Notes: a model not told the origin generated them from the letters alone. A stretch of 64,000 nt of DNA from Microbaculum marinum (GCF_042646165.1 NZ_JBHRTC010000029.1), one strand, 5' to 3'; positions 20,553 to 33,139 are shown, numbered from the stretch's first letter. Numbers and translations are program-made.

Positions 20553-20930
20553 TCAGGCGTCCAGGCTGGCCGGCGTCAGCGCCACCGATTCGCCGCAGCC
20601 GCAGGCCGAGGTCTGGTTAGGATTGTTGAAGACGAAGCGCGCCGACAGCTTGTCGACCTGGAAGTCCATTTCGGTGCCGAGAAGGAAGAGGACGGCCTTG
20701 GGATCGATCAGCACCGTGACGCCCTTGTCCTCGACGACCTCGTCGAACGGCTCGGCGTCCTTGGCATATTCCATCGTGTAGGACATGCCCGCGCAGCCGC
20801 CGTTCTTGACGCCGACGCGCAGGCCGAGGATCGCCTCGTCGGAATTCTCGATGATCTCGCGCACCCGGTCCGCCGCCGCGTCTGTCAGCGTCACGACCTT
20901 GGGCCGGGGGCGTGGTGTCGTTGCCGTCAT
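20553..20930 (-). CDS. sufA: A-type iron-sulfur carrier (SufA/IscA family)
   Basis: 125 aa. The three cluster-ligand cysteines of A-type carriers are at C46 (NGGCAGMSY), C110 and C112 (TSACGCGES). It carries Fe-S clusters from the SUF scaffold to target proteins. It is the last gene of the operon, 43 bases after sufT. ErpA-like function cannot be excluded from sequence alone; operon position favours SufA. Confidence 0.93.
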   Translation of the reverse strand: MTATTPRPRPKVVTLTDAAADRVREIIENSDEAILGLRVGVKNGGCAGMSYTMEYAKDAEPFDEVVEDKGVTVLIDPKAVLFLLGTEMDFQVDKLSARFVFNNPNQTSACGCGESVALTPASLDA

Positions 20931-20973
20931 GCTCTCGTCCTGGGACTAGCTGTCGCCTGCGTCCATATATAGG

Positions 20974-21354
20974 TCAGTAGAAGTCGAGTGCGACCTTCGC
21001 CTCGTCTGACATGCGGCTTGGATCCCAGGGCGGGTCGAAGACCATCGACACCTTGACGTCGCCGACGCCGGCGACGGCGCCTACCGCGCTCTCCACCCAG
21101 ATCGGCATCTCGCCGGCAACCGGGCAGCCGGGCGCCGTCAGCGTCATGTCGACGGTGACGTTGCGGTCGTCGTCGATGTCGATCTTGTAGATCAGGCCGA
21201 GTTCGTAGATGTCGACCGGGATCTCGGGGTCGTAGACCGACTTCAGTGCACCGATGATGTCGTCGGTGAGCCGGTCCAGTTCCTCGGCCGGTATCGCCGA
21301 TTCCGTTGCCGGTTCGTGGGGGGCCGCGGTGTCCGGATTGGTGATTTCGTTCAT
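20974..21354 (-). CDS. sufT: SUF system Fe-S assembly factor SufT (DUF59/MIP18 family)
   Basis: 126 aa. The MIP18/DUF59 domain is at about 27-120, with DPEIPVDIYELGLIY and the motif TLTAPGCPVAGEMP containing the conserved Cys77. SufT proteins help mature Fe-S enzymes; the mechanism is less clear than for SufBCD. It follows sufS by 10 bases. The N-terminal 25 residues are low complexity and rich in Ala, Glu and Pro. Confidence 0.93.
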   Translation of the reverse strand: MNEITNPDTAAPHEPATESAIPAEELDRLTDDIIGALKSVYDPEIPVDIYELGLIYKIDIDDDRNVTVDMTLTAPGCPVAGEMPIWVESAVGAVAGVGDVKVSMVFDPPWDPSRMSDEAKVALDFY

Positions 21355-21364
21355 GGGTCCGTCC

Positions 21365-22612
21365 TCAGGCGAAGAGCTGCTGGGCCTTGCCCAGCGCCTC
21401 GGCCAGCTGGTCCACCTCGTCGAGCGTATTGTACATGCCGAACGACGCCCGGCAGGTGGAGGTGACGCCGAACCGCTGCAGCAGCGGCTGGACGCAATGG
21501 GTGCCGGCGCGGACCGCCACGCCGTAGCGGTCGATCACGGTCGACACGTCGTGCGCATGCGCTCCTTCCAGCTCGAAGGAGACGATGGCTCCCTTCCCCG
21601 GCGCGGTGCCGAAGATGCGTAGCGAGTTCATCGCTCCCAGCCGTTCGTGCGCGTAGGCGTTCAGCCGCTGCTCGTGCGCCATGATGGCGTCGCGGCCGAT
21701 CGTCTCCATGTAGTCCAGCGCCGCGCCAAGGCCGATCGCCTGGACGATCGGCGGCGTCCCCGCCTCGAAACGGTGCGGCGGCTGGCCGTAGGTCACCGTC
21801 TCCGTCGTCACGTCGAGGATCATCTCTCCGCCGCCGTTGAACGGCGGCAGCGCCTCGAGCGCCTCCTTGCGCCCGTACAGCACGCCGATCCCGGTCGGAC
21901 CGTAGACCTTGTGCCCGGTGAACGCATAGAAGTCGCAGCCGATGTCCTGGACGTCGACGTTCAGGTGCACCGCGCCCTGGCTGCCGTCGACCAGCACCGG
22001 AATGCCGCGCTCGTGGGCGATGCGCACCACCTCCTTCACCGGCACCACGGTGCCCAGCATGTTCGACATGTGGGTGATCGCCACAATCTTGGTGCGTGGC
22101 GTCAGCAGCTTCTCGAATTCCTCGATCAGGAAGCTGCCGTCCTCGGCGACCGGCGCCCACTTCAGCACGGCGCCCTTGCGCTCGCGCAGGAAGTGCCAGG
22201 GCACGATGTTGGAATGGTGCTCCATGATCGTCAGGACGATTTCGTCGCCCTCCTCGATCCGCTGCCCGAGTCCGTACGCGACCAGGTTGATCGCCTCGGT
22301 GGCATTGCGGGTGAAGACGATCTCGTCGGAGGATGCGGCGTTCAGGAACCCGCTGACCCGCTCGCGCGCCGTCTCGAAGTTCTCCGTCGCCGTATTCGAC
22401 AGGAAGTGCAGGCCGCGATGGACGTTGGCGTACTCGTTCTCGTAGGCGTTGCTCATCGCCTCGATCACGTGCCTCGGCTTCTGCGCCGAGGCGGCGTTGT
22501 CCAGATAGACGAGCGGCTTGCCGTAGACCTCGCGTCCCAGGATCGGGAAGTCGGCCCGGATCCGCTCGACGTCATAGACGTCCGGTACGATCGCGGCGGC
22601 GGCCTCGGTCAA
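21365..22612 (-). CDS. sufS: cysteine desulfurase SufS (group II)
   Basis: PLP enzyme that takes sulfur from cysteine for cluster assembly. It has 415 aa. The PLP lysine is in FYAFTGHKVYGPTG and the persulfide cysteine in VRAGTHCVQPLLQRF, the RxGxHC pattern of group II enzymes. I place the start at the TTG at 22612. It overlaps the sufD stop as TTGA, has GGGGAGGA 8 bases upstream, and gives MTEAAAAIVPDVYDVERIRADFP. No ATG is suitably placed. This rare start probably lowers or couples translation to sufD. Confidence 0.93.
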   Translation of the reverse strand: MTEAAAAIVPDVYDVERIRADFPILGREVYGKPLVYLDNAASAQKPRHVIEAMSNAYENEYANVHRGLHFLSNTATENFETARERVSGFLNAASSDEIVFTRNATEAINLVAYGLGQRIEEGDEIVLTIMEHHSNIVPWHFLRERKGAVLKWAPVAEDGSFLIEEFEKLLTPRTKIVAITHMSNMLGTVVPVKEVVRIAHERGIPVLVDGSQGAVHLNVDVQDIGCDFYAFTGHKVYGPTGIGVLYGRKEALEALPPFNGGGEMILDVTTETVTYGQPPHRFEAGTPPIVQAIGLGAALDYMETIGRDAIMAHEQRLNAYAHERLGAMNSLRIFGTAPGKGAIVSFELEGAHAHDVSTVIDRYGVAVRAGTHCVQPLLQRFGVTSTCRASFGMYNTLDEVDQLAEALGKAQQLFA

Positions 22613-23955
22613 GATCCGTCCTCCCCTTCGCCGGCCGCATGCCCGGACACCCAGTCGTGGGCGATCCCCGACAGCGCCTCGCCGATAGCCTCGTTGCCGA
22701 TCGCCTGGATCGACTCTCCGATGAAGGCTTCGATCAGCAGCGCCTTGGCCATCAGCTCGGGAATTCCCCTGGCGCGCAGGTAGAACAGCAGGTTCTCGTC
22801 GATCCGGCCCGTCGTCGCGCCGTGGCCGCACTGGACGTCGTCGGCGTAGATCTCGAGCTCGGGCTTGTTGTCAGCTTCCGCACGCTCCGACAGCATCAGC
22901 GCCTGCGTCATCATCCTTCCGTCGACCTTCTGGGCATCCTTGCGGACGATGATCTTTCCCTGGAAGACGCCGCGGGCCCGGTCGTCGAGCACCGTCTTGA
23001 ACAGTTCCCGGCTGGCGCCGTCCGGCAGCGCATGGTCGACGAACAGGGTGGTGTCGCCATGCTGGCGGCCGCCCAGCAGCTGGATGCCCGCAACGTTCAG
23101 CTCGGCGTGTACGCCGCCGAAGGCGAACGCGACCTGGTTGCGCGACAGCAACGCGCCCGTCGTGAACGGCGCATAGGTGAGCCGGGCGCGTTCGGCGATA
23201 TCGATCGCGCTGGTCGAAAGGTGGAAGGCGGCGTTGCCGTCCCGCTGGACCTTCACCAGGGTCAGCATGGCGTCCCGGCCGACGGATATCCGGGCGGCCG
23301 TATTGACCACGTAGCCGATGCCGTCCGGCCCCTCGTAGCTTTCGATGACGGTTGCGGACGCGCCTGCTCCGACCTCGAGGCCGTTGCGCATGTAGACCGA
23401 CGCGGCTTCCGGTACGGTCGTCACGCAGGCGATGTGGATCGGCCGGTCGAGCTGGACGCCCTCCCCGACCCGGATCACGACGCCCGTCGACATGAACGCG
23501 GTATTGAGGTCGAGCACCGAGGAGGCCGACTCCGCCGGCCAGTCCTGCAGCAGCTCGGCGCCGGCGTCACCCGACAGTTCCCGCGCCAGCGAGACCACCT
23601 CGACGCCCTGCGCGGCAAGCCCCTCGGGAATGCTCGGGGTCCCGCCGTCGATGATGACGATCCGCCAGGCATCGAGCTCAGAGAGCGATTCCGGGCCGAT
23701 CGGCGCATCCGAGGGAACCGCCGGTGCGGGCAGGTCGCGCAGCGCCGCGCGCAGGTCCGTGTACTTCCAGTCCTCGATGCGCCTGTGCGGCAGGCCGTTG
23801 GCGCGGACCCGGCCGATCGCCTCGCGGCGGGCGGCCGCCGTCGCCGGCGAGCCCGGCAGGCCGCCGGCCGCGGCATCGAACTGCTCGACGGCGGCCTGTT
23901 CGGCGGCCGTCTTCACGGTGCGGACTTCGACGTTCATCTCCGTCTCTCCCGTCAT
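22609..23955 (-). CDS. sufD: Fe-S cluster assembly protein SufD
   Basis: Partner of SufB in the SufBC2D scaffold complex, 448 aa. The N-terminal IEDWKYTDLRAALRDLP segment and the C-terminal beta-helix with CGHGATTGRIDENLLFYLRARGIP are SufD hallmarks, including the conserved C/H pair near the SufB interface. The start at 23955 lies 7 bases after the sufC stop; a second ATG at 23937 (MNVEVRTVKT) has GGAG right before it and could be the true start. It overlaps sufS by 4 bases. Confidence 0.94.
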   Translation of the reverse strand: MTGETEMNVEVRTVKTAAEQAAVEQFDAAAGGLPGSPATAAARREAIGRVRANGLPHRRIEDWKYTDLRAALRDLPAPAVPSDAPIGPESLSELDAWRIVIIDGGTPSIPEGLAAQGVEVVSLARELSGDAGAELLQDWPAESASSVLDLNTAFMSTGVVIRVGEGVQLDRPIHIACVTTVPEAASVYMRNGLEVGAGASATVIESYEGPDGIGYVVNTAARISVGRDAMLTLVKVQRDGNAAFHLSTSAIDIAERARLTYAPFTTGALLSRNQVAFAFGGVHAELNVAGIQLLGGRQHGDTTLFVDHALPDGASRELFKTVLDDRARGVFQGKIIVRKDAQKVDGRMMTQALMLSERAEADNKPELEIYADDVQCGHGATTGRIDENLLFYLRARGIPELMAKALLIEAFIGESIQAIGNEAIGEALSGIAHDWVSGHAAGEGEDGS

Positions 23956-23961
23956 TCGTCC

Positions 23962-24719
<758 letters not shown>

Positions 24720-24723
<4 letters not shown>

Positions 24724-25064
24724 GTCGGTGTCTTCCCAGATATGTGTCGGTAGCTGCGGCTTTCGCGCAGCTCGTAGTGCTGTGAGCGGGCGTCGAAGCG
24801 CTTGAGCAGCTTCTTCGCGGCGTCCGGTACGTATGCGACTTCGTGGTCCTCGCCGACGAACGCCTTGACGTCCTCCAGTGTCTCGAACCGCATGATGGTG
24901 ATGAATTCCTCTTCGTCTCCATCGGTGCGGCGCAACAGGTCGATCCCGGCAAATCCGGGGATCTCCTTCTTCTCGATCCCCAGGAAGATCTCCCGCTTGA
25001 GCAGCGCCTCGTAGTCGTCGGCGTTCGCCTGCGTCGTGTAGCCGTGCCAGATCCGGTAGATCAT
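24720..25064 (-). CDS. small ABM-like protein inside the suf operon
   Basis: 114 aa. It opens with MIYRIWHGYTTQANADDYEALL and has the alternating pattern of a ferredoxin-like alpha/beta fold (EEEFITIMRFETLEDVKAFVG, then a His-containing region). This resembles the antibiotic biosynthesis monooxygenase/NIPSNAP superfamily, whose members include heme-degrading enzymes such as IsdG. It sits between sufB and sufC, overlapping sufC by 4 bases, which ties its expression to Fe-S assembly. Whether it binds heme or degrades it is unknown; the family call is from pattern only. Confidence 0.8.
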
Positions 25065-25086
25065 CGCCCTGTCCCGGAACCGGCCG

Positions 25087-26556
<1,470 letters not shown>

Positions 26557-26598
26557 CCATTGCTCCTTCACTCGCGGCTTCAAGGGCCGCGGGTTTCG

Positions 26599-27750
26599 CT
26601 ATGCCGCTTCGATGACCTCCTGCGCCCGGCCGCCGCGCCTTTCCAGCAGCCGCCGCCAGGCTTCGATGAAGCTCTCCACGTCTTTCCTCGCGCTCGACCA
26701 GCCGAGGCTGACCCGGATCGCGCCGGCGGCGAGGTCCGGCGCGACGCCCATCGCCGACAATACGTGCGAGCGCCCGACTTTGCCCGACGAGCAGGCGGAT
26801 CCGGAACTCACGCAGACGCCATCGAGATCGAGCGCAATCATCGCGGTCTCCGCAGACACGCCGGGCACGGCAAAACAGCTCGTGTTGGCCAGACGCCGCG
26901 CCCCCTTCGCGAATACCGCCGTTGCGGTCGAGATAGTGCACAATTCGGACTCAAACCAGTCCCTGATGCGCTCCAATTCGACCTGTCTGCCGATTTCCCC
27001 GGCCGCAAGTCGCGCCGCGACGCCCATTCCGGCGATGGCGGCGACCGATTCGGTGCCCGGACGCAGCGACCGCTCCTGGCCGCCGCCCCGGTACAGCGGC
27101 ATCACCGGCACCGACCGGTCGCGGCGCACCAGCGCGCCGGCGCCCTGCGGGCCGCCGATCTTGTGGGCCGACAGCGTCACGTAGTCGGCGTCCAGGGCGG
27201 CGATGTCGATCGGCAGCCGCCCCGCCGCCTGCACGGCGTCGCAGTGCACCCGCGCACCTGCCGCATGCGCCAGCCGGGCAACCTCGGCGACCGGCTGGAT
27301 CGCGCCGGTCTCGTTGTTGGCGAGCATCACCGAGACGATGGCCGGCGCCGTCTCCGTGCCGAGCCGCCGCTCCAGCCAGGCGAGATCGACCACGCCGTCC
27401 GGATCGACGGGAATCAGCTCGATCGCATCGGAGGCAAAGCGTCCGCCGCCGAGGACCGACGGGTGTTCCACCGAGGACGCCAGCAGAATGTCCGTTTCCG
27501 AGCGGCGGCCGAGCGCGAGCGCATTGGCCTCCGTGCCGCCGCCGGTGAACGTGACTGCGCCCGGTTCTGCACCGACGAGGGCGGCAACTTCGCGGCGAGC
27601 CTCCTCGACCAGCTTGCGCGCCGCGCGGCCCGCCGAATGCACGGAGGACGGATTGCCGCCGACGCGCATGGCCGCGCACGCCGCCTCGATCGCCTCGGGG
27701 CGGACCGGCGCGGTCGCGTTGAAGTCCAGGTAGGCGGATCCGGCCTCCAC
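26599..27750 (-). CDS. iscS: cysteine desulfurase, IscS/NifS-like (group I)
   Basis: First gene of the Fe-S operon. It has 383 aa from a GTG at 27750 with GAGGA 7 bases upstream, giving VEAGSAYLDFNATAPVRPEA. The PLP lysine is in LSAHKIGGPQG, the substrate His in SVEHPSVLGG, and the mobile-loop persulfide cysteine in SSGSACSSGKVGRSHVL, the group I pattern distinct from sufS downstream. In related bacteria iscR precedes this gene; here there is none. The operon therefore encodes two desulfurases of different classes. Confidence 0.9.
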   Translation of the reverse strand: MEAGSAYLDFNATAPVRPEAIEAACAAMRVGGNPSSVHSAGRAARKLVEEARREVAALVGAEPGAVTFTGGGTEANALALGRRSETDILLASSVEHPSVLGGGRFASDAIELIPVDPDGVVDLAWLERRLGTETAPAIVSVMLANNETGAIQPVAEVARLAHAAGARVHCDAVQAAGRLPIDIAALDADYVTLSAHKIGGPQGAGALVRRDRSVPVMPLYRGGGQERSLRPGTESVAAIAGMGVAARLAAGEIGRQVELERIRDWFESELCTISTATAVFAKGARRLANTSCFAVPGVSAETAMIALDLDGVCVSSGSACSSGKVGRSHVLSAMGVAPDLAAGAIRVSLGWSSARKDVESFIEAWRRLLERRGGRAQEVIEAA

Positions 27751-27888
27751 CCTGCCATCCTCATTGCTGCCGGCACTGTCGTCGTGCCTTGAACTCTTGC
27801 ATTCGACACAAGATATGTGGTGTCTGTCGAAGCTTCCGGACAGGGCCGTCCCGCATACCACCATATAAAGCGGTCCGGAATTGCCCAG

Positions 27889-27905
27889 TTTCGAAAACTT
27901 CTAAA
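27889..27905. promoter_or_regulatory. Irr-box-like iron control element upstream of the suf operon
   Basis: TTTCGAAAACTTCTAAA matches the Irr box (ICE) consensus TTTAGAA-N3-TTCTAAA at 13 of 14 fixed positions. It lies about 140 bases before the iscS start; on the minus strand TATATG follows it about 20 bases downstream, a plausible -10. Irr control of suf genes is known in Rhodobacter and rhizobia. The element also faces the divergent hydrolase gene at 28058. The rest of this 307-bp gap shows nothing definite. Confidence 0.65.
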
Positions 27906-28057
27906 GTGTTTGTAGGGGGGTGTCTGGTAGGTGTCAAGGAAGGCCGCTGCGCCGCTCTGCATCCGGCGCGCGCCTGAAAGCGGTCCGTCGCCCCGGCGCA
28001 GCCGCGAAGTCCTGGAACACCCCTGCCCGTCACCCGTCAAGAGAGGACGTCGCGTAC

Positions 28058-28723
28058 ATGCCGGAAGTCATCTTCACCGGTCCCGCAGGCCGCCTGGAAG
28101 GCCGCTACCACCCGCCGAAAACCAGAAACTCCCGCATCGCCCTGATTCTTCATCCGCACCCGCAGTTCGGCGGCACGATGAACAACCAGGTCGCCTACCA
28201 GATGTACTACATGTTCGCCGAGCGCGGCTTCGCGGTGCTGCGGTTCAATTTCCGCGGCGTCGGCCGTAGCCAGGGCAGCTTTGACCACGGCCAGGGCGAG
28301 CTGTCAGACGCGGCCTCCGCACTGGACTGGGTGCAGAGCTTCAATCCCGATGCCCGCGCCTGCTGGATCGCGGGCTTCTCGTTCGGCGCCTGGATCGGCA
28401 TGCAGCTCCTGATGCGCCGCCCCGAGGTCGAGGGCTTCATCTCGGTCGCCCCGCAGCCCAATCTCTACGATTTCTCGTTCCTGGCGCCCTGCCCCTCGTC
28501 CGGCCTGATCGTCCACGGCGCCGCCGACCGCGTCGTCACGCCGAACGACATGCAGTCGCTGATCGACAAGCTGAAGACCCAGAAGGGCATCGTCATCGAC
28601 CAGCAGATCGTCGAGGGCGCCAACCACTTCTTCGAGAACAAGGTCGAGGAGCTGATGGGCATCGTCGGCGGCTACGTCGACAAGCGCCTCGCCGAGGCCG
28701 GCGCCGACGAGAACGCCGCTTGA
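28058..28723 (+). CDS. alpha/beta hydrolase (COG2945-like)
   Basis: 221 aa. It contains LILHPHPQFGGTMNNQV, LRFNFRGVGRSQGSFD, the nucleophile elbow AGFSFGAWIG (Ser about 110), the acid in VHGAADRVVTP and the His in EGANHFFENK, a complete catalytic triad. This pattern fits the COG2945 group of small cytosolic hydrolases whose substrate is unknown. The ATG at 28058 has a GAGAGGA site upstream. It is divergent from the suf operon and shares its regulatory gap, but a role in iron metabolism is not implied by the protein itself. Confidence 0.87.
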   Translation: MPEVIFTGPAGRLEGRYHPPKTRNSRIALILHPHPQFGGTMNNQVAYQMYYMFAERGFAVLRFNFRGVGRSQGSFDHGQGELSDAASALDWVQSFNPDARACWIAGFSFGAWIGMQLLMRRPEVEGFISVAPQPNLYDFSFLAPCPSSGLIVHGAADRVVTPNDMQSLIDKLKTQKGIVIDQQIVEGANHFFENKVEELMGIVGGYVDKRLAEAGADENAA

Positions 28724-28743
28724 CCGGCCATCTCCCTGACCTG

Positions 28744-29020
28744 CGTCATCCCGGCCGAAGTGCCGGGATCGCCAGGGGCCAGTGCCCGTCGATCGACACG
28801 CCTCCTGCCGGGCGCCTCCGCCGATAGTCCTCCGTCTGGGCGATCCCGGGTCTCCGCGTCTCTCCGCCCGGGATGACGTGCCGACAGCGAAACACCCCCG
28901 AATGCCCTACTTCCGGGCTGCGGGCGCCCGACGGCCCCTCCGCGCCGACGGGAACGGCCTGGGCGATCCTCTCCCTGACCACGTCATCCCGGCCGAAGAG
29001 CCGGGATCGCCAGGGGCGAC
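28744..29020. repeat. paired dispersed repeats around CGTCATCCCGG
   Basis: Two direct copies of a roughly 35-bp element beginning CGTCATCCCGGCCGAAG and continuing GCCGGGATCGCCAGGGGC start at 28744 and 28982. An inverted relative ending CCCGGGATGACG lies between them around 28839-28878. Together they fill most of the 365-bp gap between the hydrolase and mccB; no gene is visible in it. Confidence 0.8.
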
Positions 29021-29088
29021 GGCCTGTCGATCGCCGAACGTCGAAGGCGCTTCGTTGCCGCGCGCGACCCGGCAATCACCCTAACCGT

Positions 29089-30696
<1,608 letters not shown>

Positions 30697-30861
30697 TGGC
30701 AATCCTCCCGGTGGCAACGGTTAGACGATGGTCGCACGGGCGGCAAGTCGGCGCGCGCCGGGACCGCAAACGCCTGCCGAATAGGCGAGTCCCGCCATGA
30801 TTCCGCCGCGAACTGAGCGCGATGCTCCGGCAACAGACCAACTTCCATCAGGAGTGCCGAA

Positions 30862-31275
30862 GTGATTGCCAATTTCCTCAAGGTGATTGCCCCCGTCGCA
30901 GTCGTCGTCCTTGCCGTCTCCGGCCCGGCGATGGCGAAGGACAAGCCGTCCAGGGTGAATGCCGCCGGCGAGACGGTCGCCCAGACCCAGCCCGGTGCGA
31001 CGACCGGCACCGAGCCGAATGCCGCCCCCGGCGCGACCGGCACCGAGACCCCCGGTGCGACGGACGAGAAGCCGTCGGCGGAGACCGACGACAAGGTCAT
31101 CGAGATGAACATCCCGCCAACCGGCAAGGAATCCGCCGAAGGCAAGTCCCAGAAGGCCGAGAAGGATCAGAAATCCCCGAAGAATCAGAAGAGCGCCAAG
31201 GCCAGGAAGAACGACAACGACAAGAAGGATCCGAAGAAGGACAACAAGAAGGACGGCGAGAAGGACAACGGCTGA
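30862..31275 (+). CDS. small secreted lysine-rich protein
   Basis: 137 aa from a GTG with an AGGAG site. Residues 1-25 are a signal peptide (hydrophobic VAPVAVVVLAVSG type, cleavage near AMA-KD). The mature part is disordered in two blocks: an acidic and polar block with PGAT-TGTE style repeats (about 45-75), and a strongly basic C-terminal block dominated by Lys, Asp and Asn (about 90-137). I recognise no family. It is divergent from mccB. Confidence 0.7.
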   Translation: MIANFLKVIAPVAVVVLAVSGPAMAKDKPSRVNAAGETVAQTQPGATTGTEPNAAPGATGTETPGATDEKPSAETDDKVIEMNIPPTGKESAEGKSQKAEKDQKSPKNQKSAKARKNDNDKKDPKKDNKKDGEKDNG

Positions 31276-31296
31276 GCCGCCGGTCCCTCGTTCACT

Positions 31297-31719
31297 TCAC
31301 GTCGTTTTTTCGCCGGGGGCGGCCTCGGGTTTCTCGACCCGGCCGCCCGCCTTTTCCCAGGCGCCGAATCCGCCGTCGATGTGGCAGACTGGCTGGAGCC
31401 CCATTCGGCTCGCCGTCTGCGCGGCCAGCGCCGAGCGCCAGCCCCCCGCACAGAAGAAGACGAAACGCTTGTCCTCGGCGAAGATGGGCTTGTGATAGGG
31501 GCTTTCGGGGTCGATCCAGAACTCCAGCATGCCGCGCGGGGCATGCACCGCGCCGGGCATCCGGCCGCTTCGCGACAGTTCTCGGATGTCGCGGATGTCG
31601 ACGAAGACGACGTCGTCCCGGCCGAGCAGGTCTTTTGCCTGTTCGGGCGAGATCGTCTCCACCTCCGCCAGCGCGTCGTCGACCAGCTTGCGGTACCCTG
31701 TCGTGATGTTCTGCGGCAT
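31297..31719 (-). CDS. rhodanese-like sulfurtransferase
   Basis: A single rhodanese domain of 140 aa. The active-site loop is FFCAGGWRSA with catalytic Cys about 99; VVFVDIRDIREL and GFGAWEKAGG complete the fold. A 6-residue loop starting at Cys fits sulfur rather than phosphate chemistry. It is convergent with the lysine-rich protein gene, 21 bases apart. The substrate is unknown. Confidence 0.9.
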   Translation of the reverse strand: MPQNITTGYRKLVDDALAEVETISPEQAKDLLGRDDVVFVDIRDIRELSRSGRMPGAVHAPRGMLEFWIDPESPYHKPIFAEDKRFVFFCAGGWRSALAAQTASRMGLQPVCHIDGGFGAWEKAGGRVEKPEAAPGEKTT

Positions 31720-31794
31720 GGCGGCCTCCCGTTGCTGGCGAGGCTAGCAAGTCTGCAGAGCCCGACAAATGGAAAATTGGCTGCCCTCAAATGG

Positions 31795-31828
31795 AAAGCG
31801 GCGCCGCCGTTTCCGGCAGCGCCGCTTT
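31795..31828 (-). terminator. hairpin after the 41-residue membrane protein
   Basis: The 10-bp stem AAAGCGGCGC / GCGCCGCTTT (31795-31804 and 31819-31828) has a further small inner stem. It lies 19 bases past the stop of the minus-strand small gene. The run after it is only partly T-rich, so strength is uncertain. Confidence 0.5.
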
Positions 31829-31847
31829 CCTAGAAACCCGTTCGAAC

Positions 31848-31973
31848 CTATCGCGCAGCGACGGCGCTCGGTTCAAATCCGCCGAACAGCGCCGTTACGG
31901 CCATCACGCCGACCAGGATGGCCAGCGTCCAGACGGTAACACGCAGATAGGACGGACCTACTTCGCGTTCCAT
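31848..31973 (-). CDS. 41-residue membrane protein
   Basis: A short gene, ATG at 31973 to TAG at 31848. The protein begins MEREVGPSYLRV and has one membrane helix (about 10-31, TVWTLAILVGVMAVTALFGG) and a short tail. A hairpin follows directly. The hydrophobic pattern, tight hairpin and lack of overlap favour a real gene, but there is no family and the ribosome binding site is weak. Confidence 0.55.
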   Translation of the reverse strand: MEREVGPSYLRVTVWTLAILVGVMAVTALFGGFEPSAVAAR

Positions 31974-32276
31974 TCAAAACCCCATTGGTTAATGCCGGCG
32001 TCCAGGGCATCGTAGCCTGAGTCGCCATTTTCGGCAGCCTCGTTACGATTTATTAACACCTGACGCAAGCGGCTTGTTGCAGCGCAATATGGCGGTCCAC
32101 AGGGTCGTCCACAATAATCGCCCGCATGCTGCCGCCGCATGGCTGAAATCCGTTTGTGACGGGGCCGAAGCGCCCTCTCCAGAGGTCCGCTCCACGATCG
32201 GCGCCTCGGGCGACCGGACCCCCGAGCGGCCGACAAAGCGGCGGCGCGCGGTGCGCTGATCTGTACCCAGATCGCT
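31974..32276. other. 303-bp gap without a recognised gene
   Basis: I see no gene, terminator or clear promoter. The half near 32000-32100 is less GC-rich (GTTACGATTTATTAACACC) and may hold the promoter of the 41-residue protein. Confidence 0.5.
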
Positions 32277-33074
32277 CTAAGGCGCCGGAAACAGGTGTTG
32301 CGTCCGCCCGGTCGCCCGGTAGGCGACCAGGCCGATCCACTCGCGCATCCCCGTATCGACCCGCCGAAGCCCTTCGGACACGGCCGAGAACGGACGCCGC
32401 AGGTCCGACCAGCCCCGCGTCCGGTAGTCGACCGGATAGGCCTCAACGTCGAAGCCGGCCGCCCGGAAGCATCCGACAGCCCTCGGCATATGGGTTGCCG
32501 AGGTCACCAGCAGCCACCGCTCGCCACGGTTCGGATCGACCAGGTCGCGCGTGAACACCGCATTCTGCCAGGTGTTGCGGGACCGGTCCTCGAGGATCAC
32601 CCGCGCCGGGTCGATGCCGAGCCCGGTGAAGAACGAGCGCGCGATCTCGGCCTCCGTCGCCCCGTCAAACAGGATTCGGCCCGATCCGCCGGTGAACACC
32701 AGCTTTGCGTCGGGAAAGCGGCGCGCCAGTTCGGCGAAAGCCGTGAGCCGCTCGCCGGCCTCGTTGGTCGTCACCGTCTCGCGGCCGGCGCTCACCGCGG
32801 TGTCGAACGAGCCGCCGAGCACGACAATTCCGTCCGGCGGAGGGCCGCTGCCCTGCTGCCATTGCGGAAACCGCTCTTCGAGCGGCAGCACCAGCAACTG
32901 CCCGAACGGCGAGAAGCCGCAGATCAGGAGCCCGGCCAGCGCCAGTCCGAGGAGCGAGCCGCCGAGCCGCCTGTAGCGCCCCAGCAGAAGCAGCGCGCCT
33001 GCAACGGCGAGCAGGACGAGCAGGTTGGAGGGCTGCAGAAAGAACCAGGCGATCTTCGACAGATAAAAGAACAT
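32277..33074 (-). CDS. DUF218 / YdcF-like membrane protein
   Basis: About 265 aa from the ATG at 33074 (MFFYLSKIAWFFLQPSN). Two membrane helices occupy about 2-24 and 29-55. The DUF218 domain (about 80-250) shows DGIVVLGGSF, TGGSGRILFDGATEAE, ILEDRSRNTWQNA and LLVTSATHMPRAVGCF, the family pattern of ElyC/SanA/YdcF proteins linked to cell-envelope functions. In-frame ATGs at 33083 and 33095 are alternative starts. It is divergent from the EamA transporter gene, 65 bases apart. Confidence 0.88.
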   Translation of the reverse strand: MFFYLSKIAWFFLQPSNLLVLLAVAGALLLLGRYRRLGGSLLGLALAGLLICGFSPFGQLLVLPLEERFPQWQQGSGPPPDGIVVLGGSFDTAVSAGRETVTTNEAGERLTAFAELARRFPDAKLVFTGGSGRILFDGATEAEIARSFFTGLGIDPARVILEDRSRNTWQNAVFTRDLVDPNRGERWLLVTSATHMPRAVGCFRAAGFDVEAYPVDYRTRGWSDLRRPFSAVSEGLRRVDTGMREWIGLVAYRATGRTQHLFPAP

Positions 33075-33139
33075 GGCCGCCATGCGCTCGGGCATATGGA
33101 ATCGGTGGACGCTGCCGTCCGTGCGGTTAAGAACACGGA

